Part shown: in pieces, positions 39,172 to 47,181 of the stretch
How the letters are laid out: every line of letters starts with the position of its first letter
How positions within the stretch are numbered: position 1 is the stretch's first letter
NCBI GenBank assembly: GCA_016788585.1
Contig: JAEURP010000009.1
Coordinates: 310,001-374,000, forward strand
Length of the DNA: 64,000 nt
Direction: 5' to 3'
DNA from: Chthonomonas sp.
GTDB lineage: Bacteria; Armatimonadota; Fimbriimonadia; Fimbriimonadales; Fimbriimonadaceae
Made by a program: the position numbers and the translations under genes
Notes under the pieces: generated by a model
Told to the model about the DNA's origin: nothing
The model's input: the letters and a program-made list of their open reading frames with translations, nothing else
The model's database searches: none

Positions 39172-40932
39172 ATGGTCCCTCAGCTAACTTCGTTCGAATT
39201 GAAACCCGGCGAGTTTATGTGGAAGGGAGACAAATCTCCGAAGGATCTGATTGAGGAGATAGAAGATGTTCAAGATCAGATTTGGGCTCTTGGAGATGGG
39301 TGCGAGCTAGTAATCAGGTTAGCCAATCAACCGCCTGAGGTCTACCACGTAGAGGTTAGCGAGGATGACATTCTCATTCACGTTGCGGATCATAACGGAA
39401 AGCTCTACGCGCTCCAGGACCTCAGCAGCTTGATGCAAGGCGGCAAGATTCCATGCTGCTCATTCCTAGAGTTCCCTAGGTATTCGTGGCGCGGCATGAT
39501 GCTGGATGTTTCTCGCCATTTCCAACCCAAGGAGTTCGTACTCAAGTTCATCGACCTCCTTTTCATCCACAAGATGAACAGCCTGCACCTGCATCTTTGT
39601 GATGACCAAGGCTGGCGGATGGAGATCAAGCGCTATCCCCGCCTTACCGAAGTGGGTGCCTGGAGGAAGGAGACCCAAATTCGGCCCGGAGACCCGGAGA
39701 CAGATGGCATTCCCCATGGCGGTTTCTACACTCAAGACGATCTCCGGGAAATCGTTGCCTATGCTGCGAAGCGAGGGATCACGGTGATGCCGGAAATCGA
39801 GATGCCGGGGCATTGCCAGGCGGCGCTGGCGGCTTATCCTGAACTAGGCAACACGGGAGTTCAGTTGGAGCCCAGTACGCGATTTGGCGTAATCGAGGAT
39901 GTCTACGGGGTTCAAGACGAGACAATCGAGTTTCTAGAGAATGTCCTGGAAGAGGTTTTGGAGGTTTTTCCGAGCGAATTCATCCACGTTGGCGGAGACG
40001 AAGTGCCAAAGAAGCAATGGAAGGAATCGTCCGTGGCTCAGCAGCGGATGAAAGACGAAGGGCTCGCCGATGAGGACGAGCTTCAATCGTGGTTCATTAG
40101 GCACTTTGATCGCTGGCTGGCGGCTCGAGGTCGACGGCTTATTGGTTGGGACGAGATTCTGGAGGGTGGCCTCGCCCCTGGGGCCGCCGTCATGAGTTGG
40201 CGCGGAACAGAAGGCGGCTCGAAGGCGCTTGAGATGGGTCACGTTGCCATCATGGTGCCGCACACCCATTGCTACTTCGACCATTACCAAAGCAGCATCA
40301 AGGCGACCGAGCCTATCGCAATCGGTGGATGCACGCCCTTGCGAAAGGTGTATGAGTTTGATCCCGGGGGAGGCGCGTTGATGTGGGGTTCTCAGGGGCA
40401 ATTGTGGAGCGAATACATGAAGACCCCCGAGCATGTTGAATACATGGCCTTACCCCGCATGTGCGCCTTGGCCGAGGTGCTTTGGGGGAAAGCCGACGGT
40501 GAGACTTACGAGACTTTCGAAGAACGTCTGGTGCCTCATTTGGAGAAGCTCAAGGCGTTGGGCTACAACTTCCGACCCCTTCAGCCCGATCCGCCAGCTA
40601 ACTATGTGCGCATCGGCGGCTGGGAGAAGAATGAACTGGCGGGCAAGCCAAGTGAGCTGAAACTTTCCATTCCCACTCGCGTGAGCCTTGAGTCAGGCTT
40701 TTCAGTATCGGTGAATTACGGTGGCGGATTCTACGGTGTCTTCATTGATGCGATCGAGGTTCGCAGCTCAACTGGAGTGATTCGTGCTGACAACAAGGGG
40801 TCGAGCGGCAACATCGACGACAACAATGTGGTGGAATTCCCAGCAATGGCACACCCGGTCGAAGTGGTTGTGACACTAAGGTCTAAGGGCACCGGTGACA
40901 CGGTTGGAAGCGTTTTCGTGGTTTTGCCGTAG
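39172..40932 (+). CDS. Beta-N-acetylhexosaminidase, GH20
   Basis: A 586-residue glycosidase removing terminal GlcNAc/GalNAc residues. The N-terminal GH20b-like domain (1-100) is followed by the TIM barrel from FPRYSWRGMMLDVSRHFQP. HLCDDQGWRMEIKRYP, TVMPEIEMPGHCQAALAAYPEL and FIHVGGDEVPKKQW with the catalytic pair D276-E277 are diagnostic; GWDEILEGGLAPGAAVMSWRG and MWGSQGQLWSEY complete the active site. A C-terminal beta domain (about 480-586) follows. No signal peptide is visible, so it appears cytoplasmic, perhaps in peptidoglycan or chitooligosaccharide recycling. TAGAAT lies 8 bp before the ATG, so the transcript may be leaderless. Confidence 0.94.
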   Translation: MVPQLTSFELKPGEFMWKGDKSPKDLIEEIEDVQDQIWALGDGCELVIRLANQPPEVYHVEVSEDDILIHVADHNGKLYALQDLSSLMQGGKIPCCSFLEFPRYSWRGMMLDVSRHFQPKEFVLKFIDLLFIHKMNSLHLHLCDDQGWRMEIKRYPRLTEVGAWRKETQIRPGDPETDGIPHGGFYTQDDLREIVAYAAKRGITVMPEIEMPGHCQAALAAYPELGNTGVQLEPSTRFGVIEDVYGVQDETIEFLENVLEEVLEVFPSEFIHVGGDEVPKKQWKESSVAQQRMKDEGLADEDELQSWFIRHFDRWLAARGRRLIGWDEILEGGLAPGAAVMSWRGTEGGSKALEMGHVAIMVPHTHCYFDHYQSSIKATEPIAIGGCTPLRKVYEFDPGGGALMWGSQGQLWSEYMKTPEHVEYMALPRMCALAEVLWGKADGETYETFEERLVPHLEKLKALGYNFRPLQPDPPANYVRIGGWEKNELAGKPSELKLSIPTRVSLESGFSVSVNYGGGFYGVFIDAIEVRSSTGVIRADNKGSSGNIDDNNVVEFPAMAHPVEVVVTLRSKGTGDTVGSVFVVLP

Positions 40933-40943
40933 GATAGAAGGAG

Positions 40944-41300
40944 ATGAGCGAACGGCACATGTTGATTTACGATGCCGACTGCGGTTTTTGCCAGTGGTCA
41001 GCCGATCGCCTTATTTCAAGGGGTGGCCCATTCGAAGCGTCGCCCAATTCGCGACATCCTGAACTAAAGGATCGGTCCAAGCGCGAGATCATTGTTCGGT
41101 TAGCTTCCGGGCGAGAACTTGGAGGCGCAAACGCTGTGCTCTTTATCCTTTCGCAATCGGGCTGGGGGTGGTTTGCTAGGATGCTGATGCTCCCGCCATT
41201 CATCTGGGTGTTAGGCGCCGGATACTGGATCATCGCTCGGAATCGCCAGCGGATCAGCCGGCTACTCCGGCTCCCAGCGACCTGCTCGATAGAACGCTAG
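40944..41300 (+). CDS. DCC-family thiol-disulfide oxidoreductase-like protein
   Basis: A 118-residue protein of the DUF393/DCC family, with LIYDADCGFCQWSADRL near the N-terminus (Cys13-x-x-Cys16), RLASGRELGGANAVLFIL in the middle and a hydrophobic stretch WFARMLMLPPFIWVLGAGYWIIARNR towards the end. The fold is thioredoxin-like but the family's reaction is not established. Members are often found next to or fused to HTTM proteins, and an HTTM gene lies 1.3 kb away. GGAG precedes the ATG. The end overlaps the convergent GAF gene by 4 bp. Confidence 0.88.
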   Translation: MSERHMLIYDADCGFCQWSADRLISRGGPFEASPNSRHPELKDRSKREIIVRLASGRELGGANAVLFILSQSGWGWFARMLMLPPFIWVLGAGYWIIARNRQRISRLLRLPATCSIER

Positions 41301-41740
41301 TCCCAGCGCTCGGCGATTAGTTGAGCCAAGTTCTCTAGGCCAGCTTCGTCCGAGGCATCAAATGCGCCAACCGAGTGGCTATCGATGTCGATCTGGCCGA
41401 GAATGACTTCACCCTTGCGAATTAGAACCACGATTTCTGCGCGAGTTTCCAGCGAGCATGCGAGGTAATTCTCGATCTCGCGAACATCCTGGATGACCTG
41501 ATTTCGGTTCTCAGAGACCGCCGTGCCGCAGACTCCAACGCCGATGGCAATCACCTGGTGGTCGGTAGGAGCCCCGACATAGGCATCGAGGTGCAAAGCC
41601 CCGTCCTGCATGGCGTAAATACCGCTCCAGTCATAGCCATGGAGCCCGGCAAGCTCTTGCATGGCCTGCTGGCGAAAGTCTCTTCCGTTGAGGTCGCTTG
41701 TCCGCAGACGCGTGATGATGTCTTGAATTTCAGCTTTCAT
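41297..41740 (-). CDS. GAF-domain protein, free methionine-R-sulfoxide reductase-like
   Basis: 147 residues from ATG 41740; the frame runs further upstream but that part overlaps the preceding gene. It is one GAF domain with fRMsr features: HGYDWSGIYAMQDGALHLDAYVGA, IGVGVCGTAVSENRNQVIQDV and LACSLETRAEIVVLIRKGEVILGQIDIDS. Two of the three fRMsr cysteines are kept, Cys71 and Cys95, 24 apart as in E. coli (94 and 118). The third position (E. coli 84, ten residues before Cys71) is His61. Whether it still reduces free methionine sulfoxide is therefore uncertain. The start overlaps the upstream gene by 11 bp. Confidence 0.85.
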   Translation of the reverse strand: MKAEIQDIITRLRTSDLNGRDFRQQAMQELAGLHGYDWSGIYAMQDGALHLDAYVGAPTDHQVIAIGVGVCGTAVSENRNQVIQDVREIENYLACSLETRAEIVVLIRKGEVILGQIDIDSHSVGAFDASDEAGLENLAQLIAERWD

Positions 41741-42518
41741 GAGATTGTCGCCATTGGTCGAGGGCTTCGTCTGTAGATTGGCCGGGAGGTGGATTGAGGT
41801 CGAAGACAGGGATGCCCTCCCATCGTGCAGTGTCCTTTCCGCCGGAGGTGACCAAGAATGGTCCGACTCTTTCACCTGCAGACAGGATTTTGCCGTGCAG
41901 AATCCTGTCGCAGAGTCGAAGGAGAAAGGTCTCCGCGAGAGGATGAGAGCTTCCGATCGACAACTCTGGAAGGGCGAATTTCATTAGTCCCAGTGTGTGG
42001 GTTACTTCGCCCGACACGACTTTGATGTGTTCGCTAACATCGAACTCGGGGCTCGTTCGAGGCACTTTGATCACCTCGGAGGGTAGAAGATACCGCTGGC
42101 AAATGGGATCGGCAACGACCCCTTCGGTAAGGTCGGCGAGCCGCCGGGCGGCGAGGAGAAAGAAATCGAGAGCCGGAAAAGTCGCGGGATCGAAGGCTTC
42201 AAACGTGAGTTGCATTACATGCCAGGTGGCGGCGATCCTGTTTCGAACCTCCTCTTGGGTCTGTAGCCCCTTGTCGCTTTGCAGAAAAGGCTCTGGGGCG
42301 AAGCCCGCTTCATCCCGCGGCATCACCATAAGCTTGAGCATGGTCTTTTGATCCACAGAAGCCATTGCGTAGATTCCGCGCTCCATTGGGTAATCCAAGT
42401 CCGCCTTGGTTACAGCCTGTAATGGGGCGAGCATTCCGGGGATGGCCCCTCCCTCACCCTTGGGATTCATGATTTCTCTGGGTGAGGGAAGCCGTGACGT
42501 CGCTCCGAGTACAGACAA
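41730..42518 (-). CDS. Conserved-looking hypothetical protein
   Basis: A 262-residue soluble protein starting at TTG 42518, supported by AAAGGA 8 bp upstream; no ATG start exists further upstream before the stop at about 42626. It is acidic, without signal peptide or membrane segments. Recognisable pieces are few: MASVDQKTMLKLMVMPRDEAGFAPEPFL, ATWHVMQLTFEAFDPATFPALDFFLLAARRLADLTEGVVADPICQRYLLP and PFLVTSGGKDTARWEGIPVFDLNPPPG. I do not recognise the family. It is between the HTTM and GAF genes in a run of overlapping minus-strand genes. Confidence 0.7.
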   Translation of the reverse strand: MSVLGATSRLPSPREIMNPKGEGGAIPGMLAPLQAVTKADLDYPMERGIYAMASVDQKTMLKLMVMPRDEAGFAPEPFLQSDKGLQTQEEVRNRIAATWHVMQLTFEAFDPATFPALDFFLLAARRLADLTEGVVADPICQRYLLPSEVIKVPRTSPEFDVSEHIKVVSGEVTHTLGLMKFALPELSIGSSHPLAETFLLRLCDRILHGKILSAGERVGPFLVTSGGKDTARWEGIPVFDLNPPPGQSTDEALDQWRQSHES

Positions 42519-42579
42519 GTAATAGTCCTTTGAAATCTCGTAACCGAGGGTCTTGGGTTTGCTGAACTTGAAGAGATCA

Positions 42580-43494
42580 CTAAGCTTGCGATGCGGTGGT
42601 TTGACTTCTTTGCCTCCTTTGGCTTAGCCAGTTCTTCACTTCCGTGCCTTCATAGTGGGATAAGTACTGAGCCACCGAAATGAATGCAAAAAGAGGGATG
42701 TTAAATCGATACTCGATTACGGCATGGAGGGCAACTCCGCTGAGGAGTACCCACTTCCTCGCAGGTCGCCAATAGACTAGGTAGGCAAGAGCCGCTTCCA
42801 CAATGAGAGTTCCCCAGGTTGCAGCCTGAAGAAACGGGGGCAAGTCCACCCAAAGGGGTGTTGGAAACCTATCGAACTCGAGCAATCGTCCGGGGTACCA
42901 AGCTGCCGTCCCGTCGATCCAATGCACGCCATTTAGTTTGTGCCAGACGGTGGTCCCGTAGACCAATGTCATTTGAATTTGGATCAATCTCTGGGGCCAT
43001 AAGCTAACGCTATCGAGAACCGGGAGCCCCTTTCGTTCGCGCAAGAGGCGATCGAGGCTAAAGTCAGCCCCGCATGGAGATACGGCAAGGGTAATGAGGC
43101 TAATGCGAAGCAATGTGTCGCCGCCGTTTAGGATGAAAGGATTCCGATGATGCAGCGTGATCATTCCGACCGCCAGAGCGATCGTGGAGAATCGGGTCCA
43201 GAGGCCAAAAGTCGATAGGATTGCGCTGATCAGGGTCAGGCCGAAAAGCGTTGCAGTTACCGGGGCTGAAGTCACGCCCTGCAGTAGATTGAGGTGCCAG
43301 ATTGGGCCAGCCCAATACTCAGCGTCGCGGGCCGTGGCGAGCCCCGATTCGGTGTACCAAGTGTTGAAGTCAAGGCTCAAAAGTAGGAGGCAGACGGCGG
43401 CTAAGCCGCCCAAAACCGCCCGATACACCCCCAGCGTGAAGGGCGATCCCCAGCCAAAGATCCAACGATCGATTTTCTTGATCACTTGCTCCAC
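42580..43494 (-). CDS. HTTM-domain membrane protein
   Basis: A 304-residue polytopic membrane protein of the HTTM (horizontally transferred transmembrane) family, related to vitamin K-dependent gamma-glutamyl carboxylase. Typical are the N-terminal GVYRAVLGGLAAVCLLLL, LHHRNPFILNGGDTLLRISLI, RLIQIQMTLVYGTTVWHKLNGVHWIDGTAAWY and LHAVIEYRFNIPLFAFISVAQYL. Seven or eight helices are predicted. Carboxylase activity of bacterial members is mostly unproven. It overlaps the upstream partner gene by 13 bp and the hypothetical gene follows 61 bp downstream. Confidence 0.9.
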   Translation of the reverse strand: MEQVIKKIDRWIFGWGSPFTLGVYRAVLGGLAAVCLLLLSLDFNTWYTESGLATARDAEYWAGPIWHLNLLQGVTSAPVTATLFGLTLISAILSTFGLWTRFSTIALAVGMITLHHRNPFILNGGDTLLRISLITLAVSPCGADFSLDRLLRERKGLPVLDSVSLWPQRLIQIQMTLVYGTTVWHKLNGVHWIDGTAAWYPGRLLEFDRFPTPLWVDLPPFLQAATWGTLIVEAALAYLVYWRPARKWVLLSGVALHAVIEYRFNIPLFAFISVAQYLSHYEGTEVKNWLSQRRQRSQTTASQA

Positions 43495-44096
43495 CCCTTA
43501 TCCCGATAGAGCCGCTGTAAGTCGACCATCTGGGGATGGAACATCGTGGTGGCAAACGGACGATCGGGTTCCAACTTTTGCGAAGGCGGAGGAACGTCGC
43601 GCCACTTCTTTTGAAGGTTAAGACCAACGGCGGGGTTACTCTTGTCGAGGGTCGCTTGGGTTGCCATCCACTGGGCCCATGTCGGCCAGAGGTATTGATA
43701 ATCGCTATCGTGAACCCGCTCACCATACTTTCGGTACCGCTCTTTGTAGTACTTTTCCAGTAGCGGCATATTCTTGATCCGCGGGAATTCAACCGATTTT
43801 GTGGTGCCATCCTGATACTGAATGGCGGCATCGAAGTAGTAGTCCTTACGGAGTGGGTCTGGGGCGAACATGTCCCAGTACTGCCAGAGTCCGAGAGGTT
43901 CGACATACCATCGCGAAGGCCCCGGGCGAACATGCTTGTCATTGAAGGCCAGCATATTGTCTAGTGGCCCGCCCTGCGCCCGACCTTCCCGAACAGCGGG
44001 TGGCGGGTGCGGGAAGCACCAGGAGGTGACCAGCACGACATGAATCCACCACCAGATCTTGAGCGGTAAGCGGACGGTTCGAGGTTCTTGACTCAC
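43482..44096 (-). CDS. Partner protein of the HTTM gene, single-pass membrane
   Basis: A 204-residue protein starting at GTG, overlapping the hslU stop (GTGA). One membrane helix near the N-terminus (IWWWIHVVLVTSWCF) precedes a polar domain. SRWYVEPLGLWQYWDMFAPDPLRKDYYFDAAIQYQDG is distinctive: a W/Q-xxWxMFAPDP-type motif is common in short proteins encoded next to HTTM genes. The C-terminal half (YQYLWPTWAQWMATQ, PPPSQKLEPDRPFATTMFHP) has no recognised motif. A functional pair with the HTTM protein is likely from context. Confidence 0.75.
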   Translation of the reverse strand: MSQEPRTVRLPLKIWWWIHVVLVTSWCFPHPPPAVREGRAQGGPLDNMLAFNDKHVRPGPSRWYVEPLGLWQYWDMFAPDPLRKDYYFDAAIQYQDGTTKSVEFPRIKNMPLLEKYYKERYRKYGERVHDSDYQYLWPTWAQWMATQATLDKSNPAVGLNLQKKWRDVPPPSQKLEPDRPFATTMFHPQMVDLQRLYRDKGWSK

Positions 44097-45487
44097 AGTA
44101 GATTTTTGCTCTTGCTGGCACTCTCGACGAGAGGCCCGAGGAGCCTGCGAATGTCAGCAACATCAAAAGTGATCCGGCGAGGGCCGCAATCGGGAGCCTC
44201 GAACAGAAGGTCTTCTAGCAACTTCTCCATCAAAGTATGGAGCCGCCTCGCGCCAATGTTCTCCAGTTTCTGATTGAGCACTACAGCGAAATGGGCAACT
44301 TCATCGAGCGCCGAAGAAGTGAAAGAGATTTCCGTGCCATCTACTTCAAGCAGCTTCTGATACTGCTTGACAATCGCATTCTTGGGTTCGCGTAGGATGC
44401 GCCCAAAGTCGTCTTCGGCAAGCGGGTTTAACTCGACCCGGATGGGTAATCGGCCCTGAAGCTCTGGGATCAAGTCGCTCGGCTGCGAGATATGGAAGGC
44501 GCCGGCGCAAACAAAGAGAATATGATCGGTGCGAAGCGGCCCAAACTTGGTCGCGACGGTGCTGCCTTCGATAACGGGCAGCAGGTCACGCTGAACCCCC
44601 TCCCGACTAACATCTGGGCCCGAGCCGCCTGAGCTCTTAATCGCGACTTTGTCAATTTCGTCGATGAAAACGATTCCAGTCTGTTCTGCGCGGTGAATGG
44701 CCTCTTGGTTAAGTGAATTTGGCTCAATTAGGTCTTTGGCAATACTGTCCTCAAGGATGACCTTTGCATCGCGCACGAGTAGTCGGCGATAGGAACTTCG
44801 GCTTCCGCCGAATGGGTTGTTCGCGCCGAGCATATCGAGCCCCATCTCTTCCATTCCGCCGGGCGTGAATACCTGGAGAAAGTTGCTGCCCTTTTCTTCG
44901 ATTTCAACCTCGACCTCCTTATCATCGTGGAGGCCGCGTTCAACCTCGTCAATGAGCTTTGCTCGCATGGCGTGCAAGTCGAATCCAGTTTCCGGTGTGT
45001 CTGGAAGTGGGTAGTCGGCCCCAAAACCCATCTCATTAGGTAGTGCTTGATACTCCGGTAACTCCGTCGAGAGTTGATCCGCGATTCGTTCTAGCATTCG
45101 CCGGTGAGCGGCTTCGCGGACTATTTCCTTTCTCTCTGCTTCCACAAGGCGAGCCGCATTTGCGGCAAGATCGCGGATCATCGAGTCGACATCGCGGCCC
45201 ACATAGCCAACCTCGGTGAATTTCGTTGCTTCCACCTTAACGAATGGGGCACGGGCTAGCTGGGCTAAGCGTCGAGCAATTTCGGTTTTGCCGACACCCG
45301 TGGGGCCGATCATCAGGATGTTCTTTGGAACAATGTCCTGCTTGTCTTGTTCGCTAAGCTGTTGGCGGCGATACCGATTTCGCAACGCTACCGCAACTGC
45401 CCGCTTCGCTTCGCTTTGCCCGATGATGTAGACGTCGAGCTGGGCGACGATCTGTGCGGGAGTCAGAGTTTCAATCGGCGGATTCAT
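44093..45487 (-). CDS. hslU: HslU ATPase subunit of the HslUV protease
   Basis: A 464-residue AAA+ unfoldase. P-loop GPTGVGKT at residues 61-68; VEATKFTEVGYVGRDVDSMIRDL is the pore-1 region (GYVG), then a long I-domain (about 110-235), Walker B IVFIDEIDKVAI, sensor regions LLPVIEGSTVATKFGPLRTDHILFVCAGAF and PSDLIPELQGRLPIRVEL, and the C-terminal GARRLHTLMEKLLEDLLFEAP. Length and order match HslU. Its partner hslV normally lies directly upstream; here icd occupies that place (4-bp gap) and no hslV is in the window. Confidence 0.96.
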   Translation of the reverse strand: MNPPIETLTPAQIVAQLDVYIIGQSEAKRAVAVALRNRYRRQQLSEQDKQDIVPKNILMIGPTGVGKTEIARRLAQLARAPFVKVEATKFTEVGYVGRDVDSMIRDLAANAARLVEAERKEIVREAAHRRMLERIADQLSTELPEYQALPNEMGFGADYPLPDTPETGFDLHAMRAKLIDEVERGLHDDKEVEVEIEEKGSNFLQVFTPGGMEEMGLDMLGANNPFGGSRSSYRRLLVRDAKVILEDSIAKDLIEPNSLNQEAIHRAEQTGIVFIDEIDKVAIKSSGGSGPDVSREGVQRDLLPVIEGSTVATKFGPLRTDHILFVCAGAFHISQPSDLIPELQGRLPIRVELNPLAEDDFGRILREPKNAIVKQYQKLLEVDGTEISFTSSALDEVAHFAVVLNQKLENIGARRLHTLMEKLLEDLLFEAPDCGPRRITFDVADIRRLLGPLVESASKSKNLL

Positions 45488-45490
45488 CGG

Positions 45491-46789
45491 TTAGAAGTGA
45501 GAGATGATATTGTCGCCAAACTCGCTGCACTTGATCTCCGTCGCGCCATCCATGAGCCTCGCAAAATCATAGGTGACTCGCTTTGAGGAAATGGCTCCCT
45601 CGACTCCCTTCACGATCAAATCGGCGACTTCTGTCCAACCCATGTATCGGAACATCATTTCGCCGCTCAAAATCACGCTGCATGGGTTCACCTTGTCTTG
45701 ACCAGCGTACTTTGGCGCCGTGCCGTGAGTCGCCTCAAAAATTGCGTGTCCAGTAAGGTAATTGATGTTCGCACCCGGAGCAATTCCAATCCCACCAACC
45801 TGCGCGGCAAGGGCGTCGCTCAAGTAGTCGCCGTTGAGGTTCAACGTTGCGATGACATCGAAGTCGCTTGGCCTGGTCAGTACTTGCTGAAGAGTGATGT
45901 CGGCAATGGAGTCCTTGATCATGATTCCAGCTCCAGGCTGACCCTCGGGAATCACGTGCCAAGGCCCGCCATCGAGAGGAACGGCACCAAAGAAATCTGC
46001 GGCAACCTTGTATCCCCAGTCGCGGAATGCGCCTTCTGTGAACTTCATGATGTTGCCCTTATGGACGAGGGTGACGCTCTTGCGACCAGTGGAGATTGCA
46101 TAGCTCAGTGCGCTGTGAACAATACGCTCGGTCCCCATGTAGCTCACGGGCTTGATGCCAATGCCAACTTCAACCGCGTTGCTTCTTGGTGGCATGCCGA
46201 TTCCTTCAAGCTGCTTGTTCCAGTCGTCTGATTTTTGCTGAGTTCCGAACCGAATCTTTCCAAATTCTTTTGGAAATTTCTCTTTGATGAAATCGAGGAC
46301 GACCTGAGCTTCGGGGGTTCCAGCGGCGAATTCGATGCCTGCGTAGATGTCTTCGGTGTTTTCTCTAAAGATCACCATATCGACGGCCCCAGGGTCTTTG
46401 ACCGGAGAAGGGACACCATTGAACCAACGCACGGGACGAAGGCAGACGTACAGATCGAGCATTTGTCGCAACGCGACGTTTAGAGAGCGGATACCGCCGC
46501 CGACGGGAGTCGTCAGTGGCCCCTTGATCCCAACCAAGTAGTTTCTAAAATCGTCTAGGGTTGCATCGGGTAGCCAACTTCCGGTTTGGTTAAAAGCCTT
46601 CTCGCCCGCCAGCACCTCGTGCCACTCAACCTTGCGCTCGCCACCGTATGCCTTGGCGACGGCGCTATCGAAGACGCGGACGCTGGAGGCCCAAATGTCT
46701 GGCCCAATGCCATCGCCTTCGATGAACGGAATAATCGGATCATTGGGGACATTTAGCCCTCCGGCAGACATAGTAATCGCGGTTGCCAT
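45491..46789 (-). CDS. icd: Isocitrate dehydrogenase
   Basis: 432 residues from ATG 46789 (the frame is open to 46849, but that would cross the divergent HIT start). A second ATG at 46771 is possible. It oxidatively decarboxylates isocitrate to 2-oxoglutarate. Motifs: [52 protein letters not shown] (substrate Ser/Asn/Arg), [70 protein letters not shown] and [13 protein letters not shown]. The layout is that of the E. coli-type NADP enzyme; cofactor choice was not established from sequence. Confidence 0.95.
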   Translation of the reverse strand: MATAITMSAGGLNVPNDPIIPFIEGDGIGPDIWASSVRVFDSAVAKAYGGERKVEWHEVLAGEKAFNQTGSWLPDATLDDFRNYLVGIKGPLTTPVGGGIRSLNVALRQMLDLYVCLRPVRWFNGVPSPVKDPGAVDMVIFRENTEDIYAGIEFAAGTPEAQVVLDFIKEKFPKEFGKIRFGTQQKSDDWNKQLEGIGMPPRSNAVEVGIGIKPVSYMGTERIVHSALSYAISTGRKSVTLVHKGNIMKFTEGAFRDWGYKVAADFFGAVPLDGGPWHVIPEGQPGAGIMIKDSIADITLQQVLTRPSDFDVIATLNLNGDYLSDALAAQVGGIGIAPGANINYLTGHAIFEATHGTAPKYAGQDKVNPCSVILSGEMMFRYMGWTEVADLIVKGVEGAISSKRVTYDFARLMDGATEIKCSEFGDNIISHF

Positions 46790-46839
46790 TGCTTGCCAGG
46801 AGGATACCAGGCTAGGTTTAGAGCCCATGAGGACGCATA

Positions 46840-47181
46840 ATGGTTTCAATGGCCAGCTTGTTTACGAGGATCATTCAGGGCGAGATTCCGGCAGAAATCA
46901 TCTATGAGGATGACCACTGCGTAGCTTTCCGAGACATTGCTCCGGTGGCACCAGTGCACGTTCTTATCGTGCCGCGGACTGAAGTCACTGGGGTGGCTGA
47001 GTTGGACCGCGAGGGGGACCATCAGCACCTACTTTATGCGGCTCGGCTGATTGCGGAGCAGCTGAAATTGAACGATGGCTATCGAATCGTGATTAACCAG
47101 GGGGAGCAAGCCGGTCAAACGGTTCCGCACCTTCACATGCACTTGTTGGCTGGGCGGGCTTTAGTCTGGCCGCCAGGCTAG
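46840..47181 (+). CDS. HIT-family nucleotide hydrolase/transferase (HinT-like)
   Basis: 113 residues from ATG 46840 (GAGGA 7 bp ahead); ATG 46852 is an alternative. It is a complete HIT protein: [71 protein letters not shown] with the His triad HLHMH at 97-101. Bacterial HinT proteins hydrolyse aminoacyl- or lysyl-adenylates and AMP-lysine-type compounds. Its 3' end overlaps the end of the convergent flippase gene by 21 bp. Confidence 0.95.
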   Translation: MVSMASLFTRIIQGEIPAEIIYEDDHCVAFRDIAPVAPVHVLIVPRTEVTGVAELDREGDHQHLLYAARLIAEQLKLNDGYRIVINQGEQAGQTVPHLHMHLLAGRALVWPPG

